Assembly: GCA_016286585.1 (NCBI GenBank)
Contig: JAEETC010000011.1
Location: forward strand, 1 to 48,439
DNA length: 48,439 bases
From: Prevotella sp.
GTDB lineage: Bacteria; Bacteroidota; Bacteroidia; Bacteroidales; Bacteroidaceae
Direction: 5' to 3'
The position numbers and the translations under genes are program-made. Within the stretch, counting starts at the first letter, position 1; each line of letters begins with the position of its first letter. This document shows, one piece after another, positions 1 through 7,997 of the stretch. A model generated the notes under the pieces. The model had not been told where the DNA came from, searched no databases, and saw nothing but the letters and a program-made list of their open reading frames with translations.

Positions 1-2
1 CC

Positions 3-560
3 ATCGTCAACGAGGCAGAGGAAAAGGCTTTCTTTGGCTCCGTCGCACAGGATCTGGGTTACGACCATTATAAGAATGCATTCGACGTATCCAATGAGGG
101 TTACCTTTTCAAAATTTCGAGAATCACTGGTGGACGTTCCTTGAAACTCGTTACCCCTGACGGTGAGGAATACCAGATTGATGGTGGCGTTGGCTATCTG
201 AACTCACAGGCTGCTACTGGCGACTGCTGTTTTATTAACGGCCTCAACAACCAGAGGGGTTACGACATCCCCGATGGTGCTGTCTGGGACATACAATATG
301 TTGAAGGTAAAGGCTGGACGCTAAAGAACGTCGGTACAGGCAAGTATCTGAAAGATGCGACTGCCGCCAGGTATGACGAACCCACCTACTTCACCTTCTG
401 TACGCTGAAGGAGGATACTTCTACCGACATTCGTCAGGCTACGCAGAACCGTCATGAGCGGATGGCTGATGACAGGATTTACAACCTCGCCGGCCAGAGA
501 GTGAGCAGCGACTACAAGGGCATTGTGATCATCAACGGAAAGAAAATTATCAAACAATAA
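3..560 (+). CDS. C-terminal part of a secreted protein (5' end outside window)
   Basis: The reading frame is open from the window edge to the TAA ending at 560, so the gene starts upstream; the first internal start-like codon (TTG at 141) is not needed. About 185 residues are visible. They contain a stretch reading LKNVGTGKYLKD, typical of beta-rich domains near the end of large Prevotella secreted enzymes, and end in a tail with IYNLAGQRV followed by GIVIINGKK. Tails of this kind are common at the C-termini of exported Prevotella proteins and may be a sorting or anchoring signal (inference). The catalytic or binding part is missing, so no function can be given. It is followed after 12 bp by a secreted esterase-like gene, which suggests a shared operon for extracellular polymer breakdown. 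Confidence 0.75.
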   Translation: MVNEAEEKAFFGSVAQDLGYDHYKNAFDVSNEGYLFKISRITGGRSLKLVTPDGEEYQIDGGVGYLNSQAATGDCCFINGLNNQRGYDIPDGAVWDIQYVEGKGWTLKNVGTGKYLKDATAARYDEPTYFTFCTLKEDTSTDIRQATQNRHERMADDRIYNLAGQRVSSDYKGIVIINGKKIIKQ

Positions 561-572
561 AAACTAACCATC

Positions 573-2372
573 ATGAAACGAACATTATTATCATCTATCA
601 TGCTGTGCATGGCCTCATGGGGCATCGCCCAGCCACAAGGAGGCTTCGGAGGCTTCCAGGTTCCACAAGTAAAACTGGAGACCAGCCAGGAGTGGAAAGA
701 CGTGAACTATGCAGGCGACGAACAGGCCTATCACACCTGTGACATTTACTTGCCTAAGGAAGAGAAAGACAGTTATCCCGTGGTGATCCATATCTACGGC
801 AGCGCATGGTTCAGCAACAGTAGCAAGGGCATGGCCGACATTGGCACCATCGTCAAGTCGCTGTTGGAGGCTGGCTATGCCGTAGTCTGCCCCAACCATC
901 GTTCGAGCATGGACGCCAAGTGGCCCGCACAGATCCACGACATCCGTGCCGTCATCCGTTTCGTACGCGGAGAGGCCAAGAAGTATAAGTTCGACACCTC
1001 GTTCATCGCCACCAGCGGATTCTCTTCTGGTGGACACCTCTCCTCAGTAGCTGCCACTACCAGTGGTCTGAAGCAGACGAAGGTGGGTACGGTGGACATC
1101 GACCTCGAAGGCAATCTGGGTAATTATCTCCAGGAGAGCAGTGCTGTCAACGCTGCCTGCGACTGGAGCGGTCCCGTAGACCTGACAGCGATGGACTGCG
1201 GTGAATCGATGAAGATGGGAGACAACTCGCCCGAGGACGTCATCCTGAACTCGAAGCTCGCCAAGGAGCCGGACAAGTATCTCAGTCTGAGTGCCACTAA
1301 CTATGTCGATCCCAACGATCCGCCGGTGATCATCTTCCACGGCGACAAGGACAACGTCGTACCCAACTGTCAGGGTAAGAAGTTTTTCGAGCTATTGAAG
1401 GCTGCGGGTGTGAAGACCGAGGCGACGTTCCCAGCCGAGGGCAGTCACGGTGGTCCCCAGATGTACACCGAGGAGAACCTGCAGAAGATGGTACACTTCC
1501 TGGACTGTGTCCGTCAGAAGGGTGCCTGCTGCAAGGATAAGTGTTGTAAGGAGGGCAAGTCGCGCATCGTCGAGGACGGGGGAACTGGTGCCTACAAAGC
1601 CATCATGAAGGAAGAGGCCACCCTGCCCGAGCATACCGTATTCGTGCCGCAAGACCTCGCACCGTTCGGTGGTGAGAAGCTGCTGCCTGTGCTTGTCTGG
1701 GGCAATGGTGCTTGTGCCAACTCCCCCTGGGAGCACATGAACTTCCTCAACGAGATTGCCTCACAGGGCTACATCGTCCTCGCCACGGGTATCATTCCCA
1801 TGACGGACGAATGGTACAAAGGGCCGATGTCTCGCACGGAGCAGCAGATAGAGAGTATCGACTGGATTATCGCCCAGAATGCAGATCCTGCCTCTCCCTA
1901 TTACCAGAAGATTGACGTGAAGAACATCTGCGTCTCAGGTATGTCGTGCGGCGGCTTGCAGACACTCTTCAACTGTGCCGACAAGCGCATCAAGGCACTG
2001 ATGATCTGCAACAGCGGACTCTTCAACCAACAGAATGCCAACCAAGCCGTTGGTGGCATGCCCATGCCCCCGAAAGAGAAACTGAAGGAGATCCATACAC
2101 CTATTATATATATATTAGGTGGTAAGGAGGACATCGCCTATGAGAACGGTATGGATGACTTCCACCGTATCGACCACGTACCTGCCTATGCAGCCAACTT
2201 CCCCGTGGGTCATGGCGGCACATACCGCGAACCTCACGGTGGCGAGTTCACCGTAGTAGCTCTGGCATGGCTCGACTGGCAGTTGAAGGGTAACCAAGAG
2301 GCCGCCAAACTGTTTAAGAATGGTGAGCTGAAGAACCGTAAGGACTGGACTCTGGAGAGTAACGGGAAGTAG
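573..2372 (+). CDS. Secreted protein with two alpha/beta-hydrolase domains (esterase-like)
   Basis: A 599-residue protein with a signal peptide (about residues 1-19, ending GIAQ). Domain 1 (about 40-312) is esterase-like: an oxyanion-type HIYGSAW, nucleophile box GFSSG with Ser151, Asp258 in FHGDKD and His292 in GSHGG. A Cys-rich linker (about 312-326, five cysteines, including CCKDKCC) joins it to domain 2 (about 335-580), which has its own set: LVWGNGAC, nucleophile box GMSCG with Ser458, Asp520 in LGGKED and His547 in VGHGG. Both domains appear to keep complete Ser-Asp-His triads. Known relatives include carbohydrate esterases (acetyl or feruloyl) and dienelactone-hydrolase-like proteins; the substrate cannot be read from sequence. 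It lies 12 bp after the partial secreted protein and 35 bp before a GH97 enzyme, so a role in removing ester groups from a polysaccharide is likely (inference). Confidence 0.85.
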   Translation: MKRTLLSSIMLCMASWGIAQPQGGFGGFQVPQVKLETSQEWKDVNYAGDEQAYHTCDIYLPKEEKDSYPVVIHIYGSAWFSNSSKGMADIGTIVKSLLEAGYAVVCPNHRSSMDAKWPAQIHDIRAVIRFVRGEAKKYKFDTSFIATSGFSSGGHLSSVAATTSGLKQTKVGTVDIDLEGNLGNYLQESSAVNAACDWSGPVDLTAMDCGESMKMGDNSPEDVILNSKLAKEPDKYLSLSATNYVDPNDPPVIIFHGDKDNVVPNCQGKKFFELLKAAGVKTEATFPAEGSHGGPQMYTEENLQKMVHFLDCVRQKGACCKDKCCKEGKSRIVEDGGTGAYKAIMKEEATLPEHTVFVPQDLAPFGGEKLLPVLVWGNGACANSPWEHMNFLNEIASQGYIVLATGIIPMTDEWYKGPMSRTEQQIESIDWIIAQNADPASPYYQKIDVKNICVSGMSCGGLQTLFNCADKRIKALMICNSGLFNQQNANQAVGGMPMPPKEKLKEIHTPIIYILGGKEDIAYENGMDDFHRIDHVPAYAANFPVGHGGTYREPHGGEFTVVALAWLDWQLKGNQEAAKLFKNGELKNRKDWTLESNGK

Positions 2373-2379
2373 TTGATTG

Positions 2380-2407
2380 TTTACGGTTTACAGTTTACGG
2401 TTTACAG
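2380..2407 (+). repeat. Four 7-bp tandem repeats abutting the GH97 start codon
   Basis: TTTACGG and TTTACAG alternate four times with no spacer and end directly at the ATG at 2408. The same heptamer, on the other strand, lies in the helicase gene at 38848-38882. It fills the ribosome-binding region of the GH97 gene. Confidence 0.9.
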
Positions 2408-4363
2408 ATGATTACTTTAAGCAATAATAAGTGGAGCAAGTTGCTGGGTGCAACTTGCTTCATCATTTTTGTATCGAATGCTTCTGCACAGGTGACTTCA
2501 CCTAACGGGCGGATCTCCGCTCAGGCGGAAGGATCGACACTCGTCATCAGCTACGAGGGGAAAAAGGCCCTGCAGATGGAAGACCTGAGTCTGGACAGTA
2601 AAGGTCTGACTTTTATCCGTAGCATCAAGGACGACTATCGCATGCTGACTGGCAAACGGCTCGTCTGTTCTAACGAGGGCAACGAATATGTAGCCTCGCT
2701 GGGGGAGGGTGTCAAGATGGTGTTGCGACTCTATAACGACGGCATCGCTTTCCGCTATGACTACCCTGAAACATGGACAGGCAACGATCCGACCGTCTTC
2801 CTTATCCCCGAGGGGACACGCCGATGGATGGAGCAGTGGACAGACTCCTACGAGGGCTACTTCCCCTTGTCGACAACCTACAAAGTGCAGCCCATACCTT
2901 CATTCAGCGGTATCTCTAAGAGTGAGGAGGGCTATAACAACCGTTGGGGCTTCCCTGCCCTGTTGGAGCCGGAAGACGGACTCTTCGTGCTCCTCTCCGA
3001 GGCAAACATCGAGCGCGGACAGAGTGCGGCATGCCTTTACAACGGACGGAGCAGCGAGAGCCATCCGAGCTCGCTCGAAGATGGCCGAGTCGTGACGGAC
3101 GAAGGCAAAGCCAACGACAAGGAACGCTATAAGGTCGTACCCGCAGAATTCTCCACACCTCCCACTCCTCACTCCTCGAAACACACCCCTTGGCGTGTGG
3201 CCATCATCGGCAGTTTAGGCGATGTAGTAGAATCGACACTCGTCACGGATGTCAGTAACCCCAGTCAGATAGCAGACACCAACTGGATACAGCCGGGAGT
3301 CGTGTCATGGATCTACTGGGCCTACAACCATGGCTCAAATGATTACAGCATCATCAAGAAGTATGTGGACATGGCTGCCACACTCCATCTGCCGTATGTG
3401 CTGATCGATGCCGAATGGGATCAGATGAACCAGCTCGCCAGCAACGAGGGGAAGACTATCGAAGACGCCATCGCCTATGCCAGGGAAAAAGGTGTCAAGC
3501 CCTTGATCTGGTATAACTCCAGCATCGGATGGGTGGACGGTGCCCCTACGCCAAAGTACCGTCTGAACAAGCCAGAAGACCGTGAGAAGGAGTTTGCCTG
3601 GTGTGAGAAACTGGGTGTTGCCGGTGTGAAGATCGACTTCTTCTCGGGCGACAACCAGAAGAACATGGACTTCTGTCTGGATTTACTAGAGAGTGCCGCC
3701 CGCCATCATCTGCTCGTCAATTTCCACGGGGCCACTATTCCCAGAGGCTGGCAACGTACGTGGCCAAACCTCATGAGTACGGAAGGCGTTTACGGGGCTG
3801 AGTGGTACAACAATGTGCCCACCTTCACGGCGAAGGCCGCTGCACACAACGCCACCCTACCCTTCACTCGCAATGTCATTGGTCCTATGGACTACACCCC
3901 CTGTGCATTCAGCGACTCGCAACACCCGCATATCACTACCCACGCCCATGAACTGGCACTGACCGTGCTCTTCGAGAGTGGACTGCAGCATCTGGCAGAC
4001 AAACCCGAGAGTTACCTCACGCAACCACAAGAAGTACAGGACTTCCTTAGCCACCTGCCTGCCGTATGGGATGAGACCCGTTTCGTGAGCGGTTATCCTG
4101 GAGAAAGTGCCATCCTGGCCCGCCGTAGTGGCGACACATGGTACATCGCAGGTATCAATGGTACCGATGAACAGAAAGAACTGACGCTACCAACAGGTAT
4201 TCTCTCACCTCTCACCTCTCACCTCTCACCTCTAAATATCACAGCCTTCCTGGATGCAGGTGAAAGGGAATGGCAGATTCTACCATCAGTCACGCAATTG
4301 CCTGCCACTGTTTCTTGTCGTCCTCGTGGAGGTTTTGTCTATGTCATCAAGTATAAAGAGTAG
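2408..4363 (+). CDS. GH97 family glycoside hydrolase (alpha-galactosidase/alpha-glucosidase)
   Basis: A 651-residue protein with an N-terminal signal peptide (cleavage near NASAQ28). Three GH97 parts are visible: the N-terminal beta-sandwich (from about residue 29, beginning VTSPNGRI), the TIM barrel (about 290-560, with WIYWAYNHGS and LIDAEWD), and a C-terminal beta-domain. In the barrel KIDFFSGD carries Asp410 and STEGVYG carries Glu459. In the retaining GH97 subgroup an Asp at this place is the nucleophile and the following Glu the acid/base; inverting SusB-type members lack that Asp. I therefore infer a retaining alpha-galactosidase-like enzyme. Two low-complexity insertions coded by 7-bp repeats break the usual sequence: around residues 250-260 and 599-610. 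The enzyme is probably periplasmic or outer-membrane associated and acts on oligosaccharides imported by a SusCD pair. Confidence 0.92.
   Translation: MITLSNNKWSKLLGATCFIIFVSNASAQVTSPNGRISAQAEGSTLVISYEGKKALQMEDLSLDSKGLTFIRSIKDDYRMLTGKRLVCSNEGNEYVASLGEGVKMVLRLYNDGIAFRYDYPETWTGNDPTVFLIPEGTRRWMEQWTDSYEGYFPLSTTYKVQPIPSFSGISKSEEGYNNRWGFPALLEPEDGLFVLLSEANIERGQSAACLYNGRSSESHPSSLEDGRVVTDEGKANDKERYKVVPAEFSTPPTPHSSKHTPWRVAIIGSLGDVVESTLVTDVSNPSQIADTNWIQPGVVSWIYWAYNHGSNDYSIIKKYVDMAATLHLPYVLIDAEWDQMNQLASNEGKTIEDAIAYAREKGVKPLIWYNSSIGWVDGAPTPKYRLNKPEDREKEFAWCEKLGVAGVKIDFFSGDNQKNMDFCLDLLESAARHHLLVNFHGATIPRGWQRTWPNLMSTEGVYGAEWYNNVPTFTAKAAAHNATLPFTRNVIGPMDYTPCAFSDSQHPHITTHAHELALTVLFESGLQHLADKPESYLTQPQEVQDFLSHLPAVWDETRFVSGYPGESAILARRSGDTWYIAGINGTDEQKELTLPTGILSPLTSHLSPLNITAFLDAGEREWQILPSVTQLPATVSCRPRGGFVYVIKYKE
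4203..4230 (+). repeat. Four in-frame 7-bp repeats (TCTCACC) inside the GH97 gene
   Basis: TCTCACC occurs four times in tandem and is translated as a Leu/Ser/Pro/Thr/His-rich loop (LSPLTSHLSPL) in the C-terminal beta-domain. A near-identical repeat giving a similar peptide lies in the pseudouridine synthase gene at 41600-41627. A shorter pair (CACTCCT twice) is at 3163-3176. Confidence 0.9.
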
Positions 4364-4373
4364 TTCTTCAGAG

Positions 4374-4484
4374 AAACATGGTTACTTTCTCGCAGAAAGT
4401 AGCCTTGAAACTCATAGAAACCAAGGCGCTTTCTCATAGGAACCAGGCTACTTTCTACGAGAAACCAGGGTTGAAACTTGACAG
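4374..4484. repeat. Array of five degenerate 22-bp units downstream of GH97
   Basis: Five units follow the GH97 stop codon at a period of 22 bp (4374-4395, 4396-4417, 4418-4439, 4440-4461, then 23 bp to 4484). Each starts near GAAAC or AAACC and most carry ACTTTCT; unit 2 reads partly as the reverse complement. Units 1 and 2 form a hairpin: 11-bp arms at 4380-4390 and 4394-4404 with a 3-nt loop and one G-T pair. It could act as a terminator or RNA-stability element, but no T-tract follows. Confidence 0.75.
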
Positions 4485-4642
4485 AACGACTAAATAAAAG
4501 AGATGTCCGTATGAAGGGTATACCGCTCTTAAAAGACGTAAAATTGTAACATAAGTACAAATTTATATAACATATTTTTATAATTGTTACTTTTAATAAA
4601 GTTTTAGGTACAAACGACAAAATCACTATAAATTATTTACAA

Positions 4643-4650
4643 TAACTTTG
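4643..4650 (+). promoter_or_regulatory. Candidate -7 promoter element for SusC1
   Basis: TAACTTTG matches the Bacteroidota -7 consensus TAnnTTTG and is followed by an AT-rich leader of about 80 nt before the ATG at 4735. No clear -33 TTTG is seen. Upstream, TGTAACATA (4545-4553) and TGTTACTTTT (4585-4594) also occur in front of SusC2 and may be operator sites. Apart from these and the 22-bp array the 371-bp spacer shows nothing else. Confidence 0.55.
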
Positions 4651-4734
4651 CACCCGAAAAATTGAGCAAACCAAACTTAGTTAATTATTAACAATATATT
4701 ATAACCAAAAATTATCTTACTAATTAAATTAATT

Positions 4735-7700
4735 ATGTGGAATTTTAAATCACTGCAAAAGCCATTAATGGCATTGTTCCTGCTCTGTTTGTTCCCTCTG
4801 GGAGCTATGGCTCAGAGCATTCTAAAAGGAACGGTGAATGATGAAGCAGGCGAACCGGTCATCGGTGCGACTGTGAAAGTGCAGGGTAGCCAGAAAGGCG
4901 CTATTACCGATTTCAACGGTAATTTCTCCGTCGAGGCTGAACCAAACGCCACCCTCACCATCTCTTATGTGGGTTATGAGACCCAAAACGTAAAAGTCGC
5001 CGGAAGGAACGACATCGTGATCACCCTGAAAGAGGACAACACGACTCTGAATGACGTGGTGGTCATCGGTTATGGTACGATGAAGAAAAAGCTCGTGACA
5101 GGTGCTACTGTTCAGGTGAAGGGTGATGAGATCGCCAAACTGAACACCACCAACGCTCTCGAAGCTATGCAGTCAAGCACGCCTGGTGTACAGATTACCC
5201 AGAGTTCTTCACAGCCTGGTAAAGGTTATAAGGTTTACATCCGTGGTATTGGTACTACCGGTAACTCTACTCCTCTGTACGTTATTGACGGTGTAGCAGG
5301 CGGTAACCTTGACGGCATTAACCCGAACGACATTGAGAGCATCGACGTGCTGAAGGATGCTGCTTCTGCAGCCATCTACGGTGCCCGTGCTGCTAACGGT
5401 GTGATCCTGGTTACTACCAAGCAGGGTAAGGCTGGTAAGATTGAGCTCAGCTACAACGGTGCTATGGGTTGGTCTAACGCCTACAAGCGCCCGCAGCTTC
5501 TCAATGCTCAGCAGTACATGACAATCATCGACGAGTACACTTTCAACACTTCTGGCCAGAAGATGGATTGGGCTGGCTATGCTCCTGCTGACATCCTCGC
5601 AAAGGTCAATAACGGTTGGGAAGGTACTGACTGGTGGGGTGCATTCGAAAACAAGAATGCTCAGCAGCAGAATCATTCAGTGACTCTGACTGGTGGTACT
5701 GACCGTTCTAAGTTTGCCATGTCTTACACCTATACCGGCAACGAAGGTATCATGGGTGCAGACAGAGCTTCTTACTACAAGCGTCACACTATCCGTATCA
5801 ACAGCGACCATGTGCTTCTGAAGGCTAAGGACTTCGATGCTATCACCATCGGTGAGAACATCTCTATTGGTTATAACAAGAACCACGACCTGGCTGAGGA
5901 CGGTATGTATTGGAGCTACATCCACAGCTTGCTCCAGACTTGTCCGCTCGTACCGCAGTACGCTGACAATGGTGACATCTATTACTATCAGGACTTTGAT
6001 GGTAATGTTAAGTATGGTCAGGGTTGGAATGCTTCTTTGTTCAGCAACCCCTGGGAGAACCTCGAGAAGGGTGGCTTCAACTCTATGGCAGAGAGCCGCA
6101 GCATTAATGCCAGCGCTACTGCTTTCATGACTATCCAGCCTATCAAGGGTCTGAGATTCCGTTCTCAGTTCAACTATTGGTGGGGCGCCAATGCATATCG
6201 TAACTACAATGAACCACGTTCTTCTGGTTATGGTAATGCTACATCTCCTATTTATAGTGTTAACCAGAGCGCTTCCTTGAATACAGGATGGTCAGTTGAA
6301 AACACTCTGACTTACGATCTCCCCATCATTTCTGGTCACAAGATCAGTGCCATGGTTGGTCAGACATTCCAGAGCACTGCTTGGAGTCAGAACATGGGTG
6401 GATCCAACAAGGTTAATTATGGCGACCAGCTCGCAACTCTGAAGGGTTGGGATTCTGCATACCTTTCAAACGTCAAACTGGTCAACGCTACCGATGCAAC
6501 TTTGACTGGTGGTATCAATGATGAGGAATACCTCGCTTCTTGGTTCGGTCGTTTGACTTGGGACTGGAACGAGACCTATATGGCAACTGTTACCATGCGT
6601 TACGATGGTTCAAGTATCTTTACCGATGGTAAGCGTTGGGGCTTCTTCCCCTCTGTATCTGCAGGTTGGGTAGTTTCTAACGAGAAGTTCATGGAGGGCA
6701 CCAAGAGTTGGCTCGACTTCTTCAAGCTTCGTGCTTCTTGGGGTCAGAACGGTAACTGCTCTATTAACAAGTACCAGTATCTGGCTACTATCGCTCTGTC
6801 AGGCGAGGCATACGACAGCGGTTATAAGTTCGCTTCCGATTTGGCCACATCTGTTGCAGGTACCCCGAATGTTGGTGCTTACGCAAACATCGTGCCTAAC
6901 CCCGACCTCACTTGGGAGACCTCTGAGCAGCTCGACTTCGGTTTCGACGCTCGCTTCCTCAACAGCCGTCTGGGCTTGAACTTCGACTGGTATAAGAAGA
7001 CCACTAAGGACTGGCTGATCGGCGGTAACCTGCTGGCTATCTATGGTACCAATCCTGCTGCCATCAATGGTGGTGACGTGGAGAATACCGGTATTGAAAT
7101 CGCTCTTACTTGGAACGACCGCATTGGTAAGGACTTCAGCTATAACATCGGTGTGAACTTCGCTACCAATAAGAATAAGGTAACACGTATCGCTAACGAC
7201 AACCACTACATCAATGGTCCTAGCGGCGTGCTCTCACAGGGTACTGAATATTGCTACCGTGCAGAGGAAGGCAAGCCTATCGGTTACTTCTTCGGTATGT
7301 CTTACAGCGGCATCTGGCAGAATCAGGAGCAGATCGACGCTGCACGTCAGGCAGGCAAGGCCGTTCTTGATAACGCACAGCCTGGTGACTGCATCTGGGA
7401 TGACTGGAATGGTGATGGTGTGATTACCTACGCAGAAGGTGCTACAACCGACCGTCATGAGATTGGTAATCCTAACCCGGACGTGATGCTTGGTGTAAAC
7501 CTTGGTCTCGGCTATAAGGGCTTTGACTTCGCTATCAACGGTGCCGGTGCATTCGGCATGCAAATCATGCGTTCTTACCGTTCATTCTCTGATGCTCCTT
7601 ATCAGAACTACGATACCACCATCCTGAACCGTTGGTATGGTGAGGGTACTTCAAACAGCCAGCCACGTATTTCAAGTACTGGTAGTGAGAATACCAACTG

Positions 7701-7971
7701 GGTATCTAACCGTTACATGGAGGATGCAGACTACTTCAAGATCAAGACTGTAACTCTCGGTTACGACTTCAAGAACATTTGGAAGGGTTGCCCGTTCCAG
7801 CAGCTCCGCTTCTATGTGCAGGCTCAGAACCTCATGACCTTCACTGGTTACACCGGCCTCGATCCTGAGGTAGGTAACTCTGCAGGTGGTAGTGGTTGGG
7901 CATCTGGTATCGACCTGGGTCTCTACCCGCCATCTCGTACATATTTGGTTGGTGCAAGCATCAAGTTCTAA
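4735..7971 (+). CDS. SusC1: SusC/RagA-type TonB-linked outer membrane receptor
   Basis: A 1078-residue outer-membrane transporter. Signal peptide about 1-27 (ending GAMAQ), a CarboxypepD_reg-like domain (about 29-100, with GEPVIGATV and SYVGYET), the DVVVIGYG segment at 107-114, a plug domain (about 115-230, with PLYVIDGV, IDVLKDAASAAIYG and ANGVILVTTKQGK), then the beta-barrel to the end ITRTYLVGASIKF-like terminus with final Phe. Known role of the family: TonB-powered import of glycans or peptides with the partner SusD, encoded 26 bp downstream. The barrel is close to that of SusC3, whereas the first ~114 residues are close to SusC2, a mosaic pattern. No substrate can be assigned; the GH97 upstream hints at alpha-linked oligosaccharides. 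Confidence 0.96.
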   Translation: MWNFKSLQKPLMALFLLCLFPLGAMAQSILKGTVNDEAGEPVIGATVKVQGSQKGAITDFNGNFSVEAEPNATLTISYVGYETQNVKVAGRNDIVITLKEDNTTLNDVVVIGYGTMKKKLVTGATVQVKGDEIAKLNTTNALEAMQSSTPGVQITQSSSQPGKGYKVYIRGIGTTGNSTPLYVIDGVAGGNLDGINPNDIESIDVLKDAASAAIYGARAANGVILVTTKQGKAGKIELSYNGAMGWSNAYKRPQLLNAQQYMTIIDEYTFNTSGQKMDWAGYAPADILAKVNNGWEGTDWWGAFENKNAQQQNHSVTLTGGTDRSKFAMSYTYTGNEGIMGADRASYYKRHTIRINSDHVLLKAKDFDAITIGENISIGYNKNHDLAEDGMYWSYIHSLLQTCPLVPQYADNGDIYYYQDFDGNVKYGQGWNASLFSNPWENLEKGGFNSMAESRSINASATAFMTIQPIKGLRFRSQFNYWWGANAYRNYNEPRSSGYGNATSPIYSVNQSASLNTGWSVENTLTYDLPIISGHKISAMVGQTFQSTAWSQNMGGSNKVNYGDQLATLKGWDSAYLSNVKLVNATDATLTGGINDEEYLASWFGRLTWDWNETYMATVTMRYDGSSIFTDGKRWGFFPSVSAGWVVSNEKFMEGTKSWLDFFKLRASWGQNGNCSINKYQYLATIALSGEAYDSGYKFASDLATSVAGTPNVGAYANIVPNPDLTWETSEQLDFGFDARFLNSRLGLNFDWYKKTTKDWLIGGNLLAIYGTNPAAINGGDVENTGIEIALTWNDRIGKDFSYNIGVNFATNKNKVTRIANDNHYINGPSGVLSQGTEYCYRAEEGKPIGYFFGMSYSGIWQNQEQIDAARQAGKAVLDNAQPGDCIWDDWNGDGVITYAEGATTDRHEIGNPNPDVMLGVNLGLGYKGFDFAINGAGAFGMQIMRSYRSFSDAPYQNYDTTILNRWYGEGTSNSQPRISSTGSENTNWVSNRYMEDADYFKIKTVTLGYDFKNIWKGCPFQQLRFYVQAQNLMTFTGYTGLDPEVGNSAGGSGWASGIDLGLYPPSRTYLVGASIKF

Positions 7972-7992
7972 TTGAAAATTGAAAATTGATAA
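7972..7992 (+). repeat. Three 7-bp repeats between susC1 and susD1
   Basis: TTGAAAA, TTGAAAA and TTGATAA follow the SusC1 stop codon without spacer. They form nearly the whole intergenic segment before the ATG at 7998. A TTG at 7986 inside the repeat is an unlikely start for SusD1. Confidence 0.85.
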
Positions 7993-7997
7993 TTAAT

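Noticed and set aside
4374..4484. 22-bp units as a CRISPR array
   Set aside because: The units are contiguous and degenerate, with no spacers, and no cas genes are nearby. The same applies to 26623-26689 and 43857-43936.
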